A stretch of 64,000 bases of DNA, from NCBI RefSeq assembly GCF_000372725.1, contig NW_005200507.1, positions 1-64,000 on the forward strand. Direction: 5' to 3'. The translations under genes and the position numbers were made by a program. The notes under the pieces are model-generated. The model did not search any database, was not told the DNA's origin, and saw nothing but the letters and a program-made list of their open reading frames with translations. Positions 43,701 to 54,986 of this stretch are shown here, piece by piece. The stretch comes from Emiliania huxleyi CCMP1516. Its lineage: Eukaryota; Haptophyta; Isochrysidales; Noelaerhabdaceae. Positions within the stretch are counted from its first letter, which is position 1. Each line of letters begins with the position of its first letter.

Positions 43701-45315
43701 CGCGTGGTCTCCATCACCGCTGCGCGCCGTGCTGCTCCTGTCCCTGGCGCGGCCGCCAACGGAGTCGCTCGTCGACCCGCCAGCACGGCCGGCCGAGAGC
43801 AGTGCACCGGCGCCGGCGAACGACGACGAGCTCGGGCGGAAGGAGCGGCGACCGAAGCCCGCCAAGGAGCCTTCCGGCCGGAGCAGAGGCGGAGACGCGG
43901 CGGCGCGTGCCGTGCCCCGCAGGGGCTCCGAGTCTGCGGCGCTGCCCCGTCCAAGCCGCGCCGAGCCGGTCAAGGCGAGGCAGGGCGGCGACAGCTCCTC
44001 GGGGAGGCGGTCCGGGCCAGAGGCGAACAGGGGCGCCTCCGACGTCGCGGACAGCCTCTCGGCTCGACCTCCTGTGGCCCTCGCCACCGCTTCGGGCGAG
44101 TCCAGCTCACGCGACGCGGGCGCCGTCGCTGCGGCAGCGTTACGCCGGCCGCCGACCTCCTCCGCCTCGGACGGTGCGCGCGCCGAGGGTCGACAGGCGC
44201 TGGCGCCTCGCCCCTCGCCGGACGCGGCGGCGAAAGCGAGCGGCGTGTCCGACGTGGCTGCGGACGGCGAGGATGCCGTCGTGGTGGGGTCGGCGGCGCG
44301 GGGGTCTCCCGCTCGGTCCCTCCCTCTGGCGGCGAGCGGCGGCTCCGCGACTCCGCTCGACGGGCTCGATTTGGGCGGCGCAGACACGACCGCCGCAGAG
44401 TCTCCCCTGCCGCCGGCCGCATCGCCGCCCGGACCAGTCCAGCCGGCCGGCGGGGAGGCAGCAGCCAGCGACGCCAGACAGGACGTCAGACAGCCCGCGC
44501 CGACTCACCCGCCCTCCGCGATCGGCGAGCCGCCGCTCGGCGCGCGAGACCGAGCGAGGGCGCGGCACGCATCTGGCAGGGAGGGGGGTTCGGCCAGGCC
44601 GGCGCTGTCCAGTCCCGTGCCCGCCCCGCCGTCATCGCCAGGGCGGGGAGAGGGCGGCCGAAGCCTCCCTCCGGCCCGCACCCCTCCGGCCTGCAGTTCC
44701 GCTGCCTGCAGTGCCGGCAGCGGCTCCGGCCCGGCGGCGTCGCAGCTCAACGCCGCGTCGCAGTCTTTCTCTTCGCTCAGGCGGCGGACCGCGTCGGACG
44801 CGACTACTCCCGCTTCGCCCGCCGCGGCGCCCGAGCGAGGGGGCAGTCCGGACCGGTTCTGCTTCTCCGACGCTTCGCTGGCGGAGCAAGCGGCGCTCTC
44901 TGTCTTGGAGGACTTCCCCTTCGACCTGCCCGACGGGCCAGGCGCTGGCCACGAGGCCCGCTCGACGAACCCGCACCAGCCCAACCCGCACCACTCGCCG
45001 CTGGCGGGCGGCAGCTTCGGCGGCAGCTTTGCTGCGGCCTTCGGGCCCAGGCTCGGCACGACGGCGGGGGCGGGCAGCCCAACGTTCGGTGGCGCGGGCG
45101 GCGGCGGCGGTGGCAGCGTGGTGATACCGGCTCTGCCGCCGCTCTTCGACTTGCCGGCCGCGGCGAGCTCGAGCAGTCGCGACGGCCTCAATCCGTTTGG
45201 CCTGCCCGCCCGGGGCGACGACGTTGAGAAGGTTGTGGCGGGGCTCTCGAAAGCGGAGCTGCTGGAGGCGCTGCGCAAGCTAGAAGAGGCTGAGATGCGG
45301 CACTACACAGAATGA
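39671..45315 (+). CDS. Large membrane protein with three Cys/Trp modules
   Basis: Ten exons: 39671-39886, 39952-39993, 40067-40108, 40228-40276, 40386-40580, 40806-40984, 41160-41327, 41467-41580, 41911-42476, 42549-45315. They sum to 4338 nt (1445 residues). The N-terminus has hydrophobic segments (LTGVVISCIFARHGVAAAAI, SLLVPTLTCVLLATG). Three modules follow, each with C-(I/V)-Y-x-x-G-S-x-Y-Q-P, H-G-(L/V)-Y, C-x-x-(K/V)-P-(V/A)-Y, S-W-x-(I/V)-G-x-x-x-C and G-W; compare CIYVTGSAYQPRIHGVY with CVYIFGSRYQPHTHGLY. The agreement between modules confirms the splice sites. A further membrane segment (LLVGAALLAPALLLAWVCRL) precedes a long disordered Ser/Ala/Pro tail. Extracellular modules and a cytosolic tail are inferred. 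Family not recognised. The stretch 42085-42250 may hide one more intron. Confidence 0.7.
40581..40805 (+). repeat. Intron with telomere-like CCCTGA and CCCTCA hexamers
   Basis: From about 40639 to 40722 the intron is (CCCTGA)n, about 13 copies. From about 40724 to 40797 it is (CCCTCA)n, about 12 copies. GT donor at 40581, AG at 40805. Confidence 0.9.
41328..41466 (+). repeat. Intron with decamer repeat
   Basis: (C/A)GAGAGTAGC-type decamers (CGAGAGTAGC, CAAGAGTAGC) are repeated about six times from the donor on. Confidence 0.75.
41581..41910 (+). repeat. Long intron with GAGGACCCGA repeats
   Basis: GAGGACCCGA is repeated about four to five times at 41765-41810; a GCCCCCGCCC-rich duplication is near 41596-41660. 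The donor is a GC (41581). Two introns with a tiny exon cannot be excluded. Confidence 0.55.
42477..42548 (+). repeat. GC-AG intron flanked by 16-bp direct repeat
   Basis: The first 16 nt of the 72-bp intron (GCGCGAGTCGCGGATG) match the first 16 nt of the next exon (GCGCGAGTCGTGGATG) with one mismatch. The intron has no stop in frame. Removing it gives YLYSPTGRESWMVGREVC, which restores the module pattern seen in the neighbouring module. Confidence 0.85.
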
Positions 45316-46026
45316 GCGGGCTCAAGACCCCCCCCCCGCCTGACATGCGCGCGCAGTGAGAAGTCTATGTGCAGGCGGTATGTGTGCGCGGGCCCCCACT
45401 CCCCGCCTCCCCGAAATTACGTCAACGTGTACGGTATGATCTACTATGCGGCATCGCTATAGATACAGGGGCTCGGGGCGTGCGCCCGTGCGGGGGTGCG
45501 CCTGCCGAGTGCGGAGTGGCCGTGCGCGATGTGGGCCGTGGGGCCCGTGCCGCGCCCGCGGCCTCGCCTCCTTACGCCTGCGCGCTGCGGGCCATGGCGG
45601 GCCCGGGAGACTCGCGGCTGCACCGCAGTGTGCGCAGTGCAGACCGCGAGGAGAGAGCCCCGCCGATCAATCCGCATCACAAAAAACGGTGTTTTATGCC
45701 CGCCGCGTCGCGAACGTAAACAAGCAGCGCCCGCGTATGTAGTTCGTATCCTGCGACACCGAGGACCTGTCCTCCCCAGGCAGCGGGTGGAGGACGAGAA
45801 ACACGAGCCCGGCAACGTGAGACTGTGCAACAGTGCAAGTTCAGTCATGGTTCAGTTCGACCGGGCTCTGTGCATTGTGGCGCTCGCCGACGGGAGCGAC
45901 CTGACTGGCGGCGGCGGGCATCCCTGCGCCTCGCCGCTCTCAGGCGTCCGCGAGGAGCGTGCCGTGCGTGTCAAAGTGCGAACGCATCGACTCGGCCGCC
46001 TGCGGGGAGAGGGGGCAGGGTCGCAG
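45316..46026. other. Convergent spacer
   Basis: This separates the module-protein gene and the reverse-strand Gln-rich gene. No domain-bearing ORF. Confidence 0.45.
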
Positions 46027-47457
46027 TCACTCCGCTGCATCGATGGCTTCGTGCAAGTCCAGATTGCCCTGTAACGTTTGTGTGTAGCGGGGAGTGGCTC
46101 TGTGCCTGGTGGGCGATGTCCCAGCGCCGCTTCTGCAGGAGAGCACGGTGCGAGGCGGCCTCGTGGATGGCCGCTGCCGCTCGCTCCTCGGCCTGAGGGG
46201 AGGAGTGCTTCGGTCGGGAGAGGTGGGGTCGGGGCAGGAGCGAGGCATGGGGTCCGAGGGCGCGGGCGGCGCCTCTTTGAGGCTCGAGTTTACCACGTGG
46301 CTGAGCGCAACCACGACCGGGTCGTCGGAAGAGACTTGCCGCGCTGCAGGGAAGGCGGGCAGCGCTGCAGCGGAGCCGGCCGTCGCCCCGTTGGCGCACG
46401 CCGGCCCTCCACCGCAAGCCGAGGGGGCGGCGACGCAGGCGGCAGCGGCGGAGGGGGCGGGCGGGCCGGCGGAGGGGGAGCAGCCCATGAAACTGGGGCC
46501 ACGCGAGACTCCTCCGCGGGCGGGTGCTCCGTTGGGCATGGCCGACGAAGACGGGTCGCTCCCGCCGCCGCAGCTCGGGCCGCAGGAGCGCTGCCGGCCG
46601 CACTGCGGGTGCTGCGGGTGTTGCGGGGGCTGCTGCGGGTGCTGCTGCGGGTGCTGCTGCGGGTGCTGCTGGTGCTGTTGGTGCTGCTGGTGCTGCTGGT
46701 GCTGCTGGTGCTGCTGGTGCTGTTGGTGCTGCCCCATCGAGTTTTGCGCCAGATGCGGCTGTTGCTGTTGCAGCTGCTGCAGCTGTTGCTGCTGTTGCAG
46801 CTGCTGCTGTTGCAGTTGCTGCTGATGTTGCTGCTGCTGCTGCAGCGGCGGCGGCGGCGGCGGCCCGCCATTGCAGAGGTGCGGCTGCTCCCGTGTGCGC
46901 CGATGGTCCATCGGCGCCGGCGGCTCGCTCAGCGACCGAGAGGGCACCAATCCGGGCGGAGGCGGAGGCGGCGGAGGCCGCGCGTGCAGCGACTCTGGCG
47001 CCGCGCTCTGCGAGCGCTGCAGCCCCAGCCGCTGCGGCCCCGGGTGTTGCGGAGCCCAGTTTCCACCGACGCCGGAACCGCCGGGGCCGCCGGCGGGGCC
47101 GCCGGCGTAGCCACCACCAGGACCGCCGCCCCCCCCGCCGTAGCCACCCCCAGGCCCGCCGTACCCACCGCCGTACCCACCGCCGCCGCCGTACCCGCCG
47201 CCTGCATAGCCGCCATCGCGTCGCTCGTAGCCGCCGCCGCCGCCTCCGCCGCCGCGAGCGCGCTCGTCGTAGCCGGGCGGCGCGCGGTCGACATACGGGT
47301 TAGCATGACGCCTGCCATCACGCGCAGGAGGCCCGTCGCGCGCAGGCGGGCCGCCGCGCCCGCCCCAGCCCCGGTCGCGCTCGCCCCAGCTCTCGCGCCG
47401 GTCGCGCTCGCCGCGAGAGCGCTCGTCGCGAGGGACGTCCCACTGGCTGCGCTGCAT
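46027..47457 (-). CDS. Gln/His- and Gly-rich low-complexity protein
   Basis: Start ATG 47457 (MQRSQWDVPRDERSRGERDR). Exon 1 (47457-46273, 395 codons) is a basic Arg/Asp start, a Gly/Tyr-rich stretch (GGGYGGGGGYGGGYGGPGGG), Pro-rich linkers, then long Gln and Gln-His arrays (QQQLQQQQLQQQQQ, HQQHQQHQQ). An 80-bp GC-AG intron (46193-46272) leads to a helical end (AIHEAASHRALLQKRRWDIA). The terminus is uncertain: a further 37-nt intron would give HQGNLDLHEAIDAAE ending at 46027, otherwise reading continues to about 45971. The composition is that of RNA-binding or condensate-forming proteins, but no RRM or other fold is visible. Divergent from the phospholipase gene, with 292 bp between starts. 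Confidence 0.6.
   Translation of the reverse strand: MQRSQWDVPRDERSRGERDRRESWGERDRGWGGRGGPPARDGPPARDGRRHANPYVDRAPPGYDERARGGGGGGGGYERRDGGYAGGGYGGGGGYGGGYGGPGGGYGGGGGGPGGGYAGGPAGGPGGSGVGGNWAPQHPGPQRLGLQRSQSAAPESLHARPPPPPPPPGLVPSRSLSEPPAPMDHRRTREQPHLCNGGPPPPPPLQQQQQHQQQLQQQQLQQQQQLQQLQQQQPHLAQNSMGQHQQHQQHQQHQQHQQHQQHQQHPQQHPQQHPQQPPQHPQHPQCGRQRSCGPSCGGGSDPSSSAMPNGAPARGGVSRGPSFMGCSPSAGPPAPSAAAACVAAPSACGGGPACANGATAGSAAALPAFPAARQVSSDDPVVVALSHVVNSSLKEAPPAPSDPMPRSCPDPTSPDRSTPPLRPRSERQRPSTRPPRTVLSCRSGAGTSPTRHRATPRYTQTLQGNLDLHEAIDAAE
46614..46850. repeat. CAG/GCTG trinucleotide-type coding repeats
   Basis: On the plus strand, GCTGCTGGTGCTG-type repeats, about 240 bp; on the coding (reverse) strand they give poly-Gln and Gln-His runs. 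Confidence 0.85.
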
Positions 47458-47749
47458 ATGTGTGTATGTGTGTACTGGCTGCAGCAGCAGCAACAGCCCA
47501 AGAAAACACACCTCGCGCTGGTGTGCATCCACCGATCGGGAAGGTATGGTGGAGCAGGGGGGGCCAATAGGTGGTCGTGAAAGTTTGTTAGGAAGGAAAA
47601 AAGAAAAAGATAGCGCCGCTTCGCATCCAGCAGCATCCCACGGCCACCCCGCCTCTCGGTCGCTCCATCTCACGCCGCCCCCTAAGGTCGCTGCAACCAC
47701 ACCGAGTTTCGCATCGCCGCCCGGGCCGTGTCTTCTCGGGTCGCTCCAC

Positions 47750-49734
47750 ATGCCTCTCGCAATCTCGTGCGCGCTCGCTCTCTCGCTAGCGAGGGCTCCT
47801 GCCTTGCGGGCGGCCGAGAGGTCCGTGCGGCGCGAGACGCGGCACGTGGAGCGTGCGCGGCCCGGCAACTCGCGGCAGCGGCTGGCGGTGGAGTCCCAGT
47901 CGTCCTTCCGCGAGCTGCTCGCCGCGGGCGCAAAGTACTCGCAACTAGACGTGCGCGGCAACTCGTCGGCGCTGGAGCAACGGCTCCATCCAGTGGCGGA
48001 GGCGATGCAGGCGCGGCGCGCCGTCGGCTCGCGGCCGGGCGCACGAACGGACGGGATCAAGATCGCGCTCGCCGTCGAGGGCGGCGGGATGCGCGGCTGC
48101 GTCGCCGCCGGCATGGTCGCCGCGATCCACCACCTCGGCCTGACCGACTCGCTGGACGCCGTGTACGGGTCGTCGGCTGGCTCGCTCATCGGCGCGTACC
48201 TGCTCTCGCGGCAGGACCCGCGGTACGGCTGCTCCATCTACTACGAGGAGCTGCCAAAGGCCGGCCGCCGCTTCATCGACCTGCGAAACGTCCTCCGCTC
48301 CCTCGGCCTGGGCGCGCTGCGTGTGACGCCGGCGGGCGTGTCAGACCTGGTGCAGCGGCGGCTGGGGATGCCGGTCCTCAACCTGGACCAGCTGCTCGTC
48401 GAGATCGTGCAGAGGCGAAAGCCGCTCGACTTCGACCGCCTCTGGGCGGGCCAGCCCGACCAGCCCCTCCGCGTCGTCGCCTCGGCCACCGCGAGCGAGG
48501 GCTGTGGTGAGTGAGTGAGCTTCCTCGGTGAGTGGGCTGCATGTTGACTCCTCAGGCCCTCACGAGCGAGTGCTCTGTCGCGCTCGGATCGGACGAGGGC
48601 ACCTCGAGACTCGCTGCCGGAGCAAGGCCGTGACACGTCCACCACGCGTCGGTGTCGGTCCCCGCTCGTAGGCTCGTGGAGGTCACTGCCCGAGCTGGCA
48701 CACTGCATGCGCGCCTCGATGCTGCTGCCCGGCATCTGCGGGCCCGTCGTCCCCCTCAACAACTCTCGCGGAGAGGCGCGCCTCCGAGGAACGGATCGAA
48801 AGTCGATCACTTCGCCACTCGTTCCCCTGGGCCACTCTCGCGAAGCGGCGCGCTAACCCTAGCCCTCACCCCTTTCCTTCACCGCTTTCACACTCTCTCT
48901 CGCAGGTCGAGCCGCACGCGGACGCGATGCTGTTCGAGCCGATCCCCTACCGGCTCGCCGTGCGCGAGGGCGCGACGCACGTGCTCGTGCTGCGCACCCG
49001 GCCCGACGGCGTCAACGTGGTGCGGCGGCAGTCCATCTTCGAGCGCCTCATCGCGTGGCGCTTCTTCGAGCGGAAGATGCGCATGCCGCACATGTACAAG
49101 CACATGCGCGACCAGCAGCACCGGCAGCGATACGCCGAGGACATCCTCCTCCTCAACGAGGCGGCGAAGCAGAGCCAGGCGGACAGCGGCATCCACATCC
49201 GCTGGCGCTCCGGCCCGGGCCCCCCGGAGCCCGTGCAGCTGTGCCAGGTGGCGCTGCAGCCGGGCGAGCGAGGGCCGGAGGTGTCCAACCTGCAGACCGA
49301 CGCGGGTGTGACGAGATCGGGCCGAGATTGGGCCGAGATCGGGCCGAGATCGGGCCGAGATGCGTTGCCGAGATCTCTCCTAGAGACCAGACATACCCCA
49401 GAGATTCCCCGTGGTACAGCCGACGCCCAACCGACGAGGTTGCCGCACGCGCCCAAAGTGCATCGCCCTACCCGCCGCCGCTTCCAGGGGAGATCTTCCA
49501 CGCCGTCCGCTGCGGCTTTGCGCGTGCGGTCGAGGCGCGCAGAGAGTTGCCTCGCCCCCCCTCGCCCCGTCTCGCCCTCCTCCAGCGCGCTCCCTTCGGC
49601 AGGTACTCGCCCCGCTCGCCCACGAGGGCGGCTCTCCTCTCGACGGCTGGCAGCTCGCCCTCGAGGTCTTCCCCGACTCGATCCTCGAGGAGGTGCGCGC
49701 GTCGATGGCGAAGCCCAAGCCGAAGCCAACGTGA
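47750..49734 (+). CDS. Patatin-like phospholipase with signal peptide
   Basis: Lipid acyl hydrolase with a Ser-Asp dyad. Exons 47750-48490, 48556-48598, 48672-48775, 48906-49305, 49488-49534 and 49603-49734 sum to 1467 nt (488 residues). The N-terminus (MPLAISCALALSLARAPALR) looks like a signal peptide; a coiled region follows. Patatin motifs: oxyanion loop ALAVEGGGMRGCVAAG, nucleophile elbow YGSSAGSLIGAYL (G-x-S-x-G), LPELAHCMRASMLLPGICGP, then FEPIPYRLAVREGATHVLVL. The DG(A/G) catalytic Asp motif is not seen in its usual form after the PVVPLN stretch, so the active-site Asp is uncertain; the 48776-48905 intron sits there and its borders are inferred. Introns at 48491, 48599, 48776 and 49535 use GC donors. 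Confidence 0.85.
49306..49487 (+). repeat. Intron with GAGATCGGGCC repeats
   Basis: A GATCGGGCCGA-like 11-12-bp unit is repeated about five times directly after the donor (49312-49360). Confidence 0.75.
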
Positions 49735-50353
49735 GCGGTGTCGAGAGGGGCGCAACTCTCATCGCGCGCGATAAACCTCGCGCGCATGCAGAGCGGCCGG
49801 AAGGCGGAAGGGATCAGCGGAGCACGTGCATCCGTGCGGGGGGCGCAGATTGGATGGCGGGTGCGAGTCGCCGCGGAACGGCAGTTGCATGAAACGTGCG
49901 TTTCAGTTTGCATGTGCGCGCCGACCGGCACATGTGCATGCACATGCACATGTACATGTGACGCGCTGTGCCGCTCGTGCCGGGGGATGCGGGATATAAA
50001 GCCGTATGGATGTCAATTATTCGTTTTTACACGGGCCGTCGGGGCGCCAGGGGGCGCGCCTAAAGCCGTAGGGGCGCGCCGCGCGCTTGTGAGACGCTCG
50101 AGAGAGCTGCACACCTCGAGACACGCGTCGCGTGACTCGGTACAGTTGGATCGGACGGAGACTGTGGAACACACATACACACCCTTTGGGCCTCTGGCTG
50201 AGTGGTGCGACGAAAGCAAACGTCGCACACGCTTCCCGACACGAATCCATGGCACGTCGCAACACGAGACGCAGCGAGAGTCCGTCCGCATGAATGTGTG
50301 CGTTGGCCGCCCTCCCTTCGCAAGTCACCTCGGTGATCCACGGACAAGGAATC
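49735..50353. other. Convergent spacer with a palindrome
   Basis: ACATGTGCATG (49930-49940) and CATGCACATGT (49943-49953) are perfect complements with a 2-bp spacer, followed by ACATGTACATGTG-type repeats. No gene seen. Confidence 0.6.
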
Positions 50354-53346
50354 TCATAGGCTGCCCTTCAGCGCCGTGAGGCACTCCTTGCTCGCGAATC
50401 GTTGGACGGCCGCTCTGTCCGAAGTGGAGAGGCCACGCAACGGCGGCAAGGGCAGCGGCGGCCTGACCCACAGCACCTGCTGCTCGTAGCGACCTCGCAC
50501 CGCTCGTAGCTTGCCCGCGTCGACCTCGCCGCCCACCTGCGGCGGCGACTCGGCTCAGGCTTCACCGTCCGGCGGCGGCGCGGGCGGGGCTTGCGCACGC
50601 ATGCGCGCGCCATCAGGTCCGCCAGCGGCAGCTCTGCCGACTGCGTGCGGCGTGCGTACGTCGTCGCGAGGTACGTCTCGACGATCGCCGGGTGCGCCGT
50701 CTCGTAGCACCTCACGCCCGCCACCTGCGCCCGGCGGTAGGGGTCATGACCGCGGGCAGGCGCCCGGGGCGTCGAGGAAGGGGCGCGCGGCTGCGAGGGC
50801 TGCCTTGCCAAAGATGGGCGCGCAGCAGTCGGCGGTGGCGCCGGTCGTGTTCGGCTCCGCCTCGCCGTACCGGCACTTGGACCCGACGATGCCGACGCCG
50901 CCGTCAAACGGCCAGGGCCAGCCCGGCGTGTACCAGCGGCCGCGGTACCCCCGGCCTCGGTGGCCGGTGCGCGTGTCCGACACGACCCACGGAGCGTCGC
51001 ACGGCGCACGCGGGTCGACGGCAGTCCGCTGGAGCAGCACCGCCAGCCGGAGCAGCCAACGCCGTCGCTCATTGTACGCGCTGACGTACTCGGCCGAAGT
51101 GGCCGTGTCTATGCGCGCGGCGGGGCCCGCGAGCACGAGCACGCCTAGTGAGTTGGAACTCACTCGGCTGGTGGAGTCGCTCCTCGAGCCGGTGCCCCCG
51201 CGAGCACGCGCACGCCGCGGCGCGTGGCGGGCCAGAAGAAGGAGCGGGGCAGCGCGTAGCCCGCCGTCTTGTTGGTGGCCTCGGCGATGGCATGCGCGGC
51301 GACGTCCGCCTCGTACCGCCACCAGCCGAGTCCCTGCATGATCTCGACCTTGCCTCCGGCCGGGCCGCCGCCCACAAAGTGCGCCACCGCCGGGGGACGC
51401 TCGCTCCAGTGGCCCGACCAGCCCGCGAGCTCGCCCTCCCCCGTGCCGTGCCAGCCCGAGGCGAGAGACCCCGTTGCGATGGCGACCGTCTCGCGAGGCC
51501 CGCCCGCCCGCGCGTATCCGTCGCTCGCATTGCCTCCCATGAGCAGCTCGTGCCACCACGTCTGCAGCCCGCTCGCGCCTCCGCCCGCCGCCGCCATCGT
51601 CATGCAGCCCGCGTGCGACCCCCACTGCCGCATGAAGGCGTACGAGTCGCCCACCTGCTTGTATGTGCCCGGGAAGAGCAGCCGGTGCTGCGGCGCGCCG
51701 CAGCAAGAGCCGCCCACCACGTCCGAGTAGAGCTTCTGGTCGCGTGCCGTCGTCCACTCGACCCACCGGTGCGGGCCTGCCGTCACGCCCGCCCCGTCCG
51801 ACCTTGCCCAGAAGCGCGCATTCGCCCCGTCGAACTCGCCCGGCTCCCCGGCGCAGAAGTAGCCCTCGCGCCGCAGGCCCTCGTCGATCGCCCACTGCGC
51901 GCGCCCGCCAGAGGCGCAGTTCTGGCAGTACGCGAAGCCGACGTTGAGGTCGCCGCAGGTGTGCTGGTGGTCGAGCGTGTAGATAAGGTTGTGCTCGCGG
52001 AGCGGCGGCGCCTTGAGGGGCCGAGGCGCGTCTGGGCCGCGTCCAGAGGGTGTGTGTCTCTCTCTCCGTGTCTCGGCCCTCGCCTTGAGGAGCGGGTAAA
52101 AGTCTCGCTGCACCGAGATGTCGCCGTCCACCACGGCGACGTTCAGGTTCAGCTCGCCGATGACCCGCGACATGTAGTGGTGCCGCGAGTACCACAGCCG
52201 GCGCAGCTCTCCCGGCCGCCTGCAGCCGCGCCCCGACTCGCGCGACTTGCCAAAGTCCCATGAGGACCACGCGCAAGAGATGCGCCACGGAGGCTTCATC
52301 AGCTCGGCGCAGTGCTCGTCGTCCATCACGATGACCAAAAAGTGCTCGATGCCGACGGCGCGCAGCGAGAAGACGAGGTTGGCGATCCACGCGGTGCCCG
52401 CCTCGTTGCCGTACGTTAGCACGAGCTCGCCGTTGAACGAGCGCGCCTTTGGGCGGAGGGCCAAGGGCCGCGGCTGAGGGTCCAGGGCCGCGGCTGAGGG
52501 TCCAGGGCCGCGCGGCTGAGGGTCCAGGGCCGCGGCTGAGGGCTGAGGGCCGCGGCTGAGGGTCCAGGGCCGCGTGTGGGTCGCAGCTGCACGAGCGCGC
52601 CTTGGCCGCGCGCGCGAGCTCGCCCGGCTGCTCGAGGTCGCCGCCGCGGTACGGCTCCTATAGCACCCGACGAGACACGCTCTTCGCCGCGCCCTCCCTC
52701 GGCCCGGTCGCCCCTCTCCCGGCCGCACCAGCCGGCCGAGCGACTCGAAGCCGGATCGCACGCCGCCTCCGCGGGTGAAGCGAGGGGGCCACATCGCAGC
52801 CGTCGGCAGCTTCGACGGCAGGCCGCCGTTTGGCGGCAGGGACGCGCCGCCGCCGCCACCACCCCCGCCGCCGCCTGCAGCCACGTTGGTCGCGGCTGGC
52901 GCTGCAGCGGTTGTGGGCCGGTCGGCGGCCGGCCGCTGCAGCAGCCGGTGGGCCAGGAGCGCGAGCGGGTCTGTGCCGGGCCCGGAGGCGTGGGCCTCGG
53001 CGACCGCCGCCTTGAGCGCTTGGCGTAGCTCGCGGAGCGCCTTTGGGTCGAGCAGCGTCGACTCGCTCTCGCCCTGCCCGGCGGCCGGCTCAGCCTGCCG
53101 CGCCACGGCAGCGGCCGCCCGCATGCGCTGCTCCGCGCCCTCGTCGCGAGCAACCACCGTCACCAGTGCATCGCTGGCCGCCGCCGCCACGCGCCGGGAT
53201 GAGCTCTGCGGCTGCACCAGGTCGAGAAGGAAATAGCCGCACAGCATCCCGACGCCGAGCAGCGCGACGGCACGGGCGGGAGGCGTGCCAGGCGCACGAT
53301 AAGGGCCGCCGGAGCGTCCCAGCGGCATGTACTCCGAGTCCGACAT
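50354..53346 (-). CDS. Type II membrane glycosyltransferase (nucleotide-diphospho-sugar transferase fold)
   Basis: Exons 53346-52729, 52657-52601, 52446-52084, 52011-51216, 51144-50804, 50724-50599 and 50536-50354 sum to 2484 nt (827 residues). A short cytosolic start (MSDSEYMPLGRSGGPYRAPG) precedes one membrane anchor (AVALLGVGMLCGYFLLDL) and a stem with poly-Gly. The catalytic domain has LVLTYGNEAGTAWIANLVFS, HFLVIVMDDEHCAELM, and VAVVDGDISVQRDFYPLL with the DxD motif, then DLNVGFAYCQNC and DQKLYSDVVGG, the pattern of PF03407 (GT77-like) Golgi enzymes. Downstream HFVGGGPAGGKVEIMQGLGW and a Trp-rich segment follow. Three introns have long direct repeats at their borders. The function (glycan or cell-wall side-chain synthesis) is inferred from the family. 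Confidence 0.85.
51145..51215 (-). repeat. GC-AG intron flanked by 19-bp direct repeat
   Basis: The intron start GCGTGCGCGTGCTCGCGGG and the next exon start GCGTGCTCGTGCTCGCGGG differ at one base. Intron length 71 bp. Splicing gives RRGVLVLAGPAARIDTATS. Confidence 0.88.
52012..52083 (-). repeat. GC-AG intron flanked by 10-bp direct repeat
   Basis: CCTCAAG|GCG spans both junctions. The intron is 72 bp and has no in-frame stop, so retention would insert 24 residues. Confidence 0.75.
52447..52600 (-). repeat. GC-AG minisatellite intron flanked by 13-bp direct repeat
   Basis: AAG|GCGCGCTCGT spans both junctions. The body is about six copies of an approximately 20-bp unit, GGGCCGCGGCTGAGGGTCCA on the plus strand (52466-52573). 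Confidence 0.85.
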
Positions 53347-54984
53347 TTCGGCCTCTGGCAACAAACAGAAGAAAAAAGAAAGAGAGCCTGCTGGGTAGCG
53401 CTGGTCGCCTCCTGGGTCGCGCTGGTCGCGCGACAGCGCGGAAGAGGTGTCGGGCGTTCGCGAGGTCGTGTGAATGCCCCACCCCCCTGCGCGCGGGCCT
53501 TCTAAGCCCGCGGGTAGTCCCCCCCCATCCCCAGGGCCTCCAGGGCTCGCACCTCAACCTCTCACAGGCCAGCGCACAGCGCCATAGGAGGTATTTTCTT
53601 CTCAATAACAAGGCTGTGAAGAGCAGCGATGCCGTAGTGAGTGAGTGGTCCCTGGCCCTGCGGGGAAGTAGTGCTCTTAGAGGCGAGCCCGGCTACTACG
53701 CGCACTAAATTAGTGTGCGGAAGTGAGTGGGCCGCCAGCGAGCGGGCTAAGTGGGTGAGCCTCCCACCACCCCGCCCACTAAGTTAGTGCGTGTAGTGGG
53801 TGGGCCGCCTTCTAGTGGTCGGCGAGGCCGTGGCCAGTGCCCCGGCCCTGCGGCGCCGCCAGTGAGTGAGTGCTCGCCGACCCTCCCCGCACTAAGTCGG
53901 CATCCCATCGCTGTTGTGTCCAAGACCTGGCGAAGGCTCCTGTCTCGCGGAAGTGTTCGACACAGAGATGAGAATGAGAGAAAAGCGGATACAAAGCAAG
54001 AACACAACGCAATCTCTCACATGACAAGCGATCCCACGACCCAGCGATTGTGGGGAGCTGGGGGGTTCGTGCGTCGCCCATCTCTCTCTCTCTCTCCCAT
54101 CTCCGGGAGATGTACTTGGAGCACTTGGAGTGCAGTCATCATCCGCACGCCCAGGACCGGGGAGCTAAGAAGCGCACCCAGTTGGCCAGACGATTGGTAT
54201 CGGGTTGCGGGCAAGAGAGCCCTAGCCCCGGGGGTGCGCGTTCGCAGGGCCATAACACGGGTCTCCGAGGGTTAGCTCCGCGCTCTGGGTTTCCCTTAGC
54301 GGCGGAATTTTTCCCTCGCGCTTCCTTGGGCCCCCCTAGCAGCAGACCGCACCCCCTCTACTCGGAGCTAAAGAATACTCTCCGAGGGGGCTCCGTGTGC
54401 CAGGTTTCCCCTTAACTGCAGAACTCGGAGCTAGTGATACGAGAATACGACCGCCTCCACGCAATACCATACTGCGCGACGATAATACGACAATACGAGA
54501 ATACGCAGCTTCGAGACACCTGTAAAGAATTTTACAACAAAACTCCCTCGCCTATAAAATCGCAAACCCTATCAGCAGAGTCCTCCTACGGGAATGTACG
54601 TAAGAGCTACATACACTGATAAAGAAACAGCGAGGTAAAGTTCGGCGGCTGTGATACCGAAAGTTGTCGTAAAACGCGGGCGAAAGCAAAGCAGAGGGCG
54701 GGCGCTTTTGCCGCAGCGATGCCCGCAGCCTGTCGAGCAGCTTCCGCGGCGCCCATGCGCCGCGGGGTTTGACCGTATGACCGACAGCCGCGCCGCTCGA
54801 GCCTCCCGTGCCACGCGCGGCGACACGCACACCGCGCGCCAGTCAGCGGACAGCGCACTGGTAGTACTGCACCAGCCAGCACGTCGTGGAGCAATGTACC
54901 AAGGGCATTGTGTTGGGCGCCAGCCAGCCATGCCTCAGCACAGAGCGAGCGAGCATGCTGCGCACGCTGACGAAGCACCAGCTC
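53347..54984. repeat. Repeat-rich spacer with dispersed repeat families 2 and 3
   Basis: 53690-53815 has duplicated CACTAA(A/G)TTAGTG and GTGGGCCGCC units. Family 3 copy 1 is at about 53990-54040 (ACACAACGCAATCTCTCACA). Family 2 copy 2 (reverse complement) is at about 54108-54225. The stretch 54420-54640 is AT-rich. No gene recognised. Confidence 0.6.
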
Positions 54985-54986
54985 GG

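Noticed and set aside
46094..47580. Long plus-strand ORFs rich in Leu/Val or Cys-Gly opposite the Gln-rich gene
   Set aside because: Shadows of the CAG-type coding repeats on the other strand.
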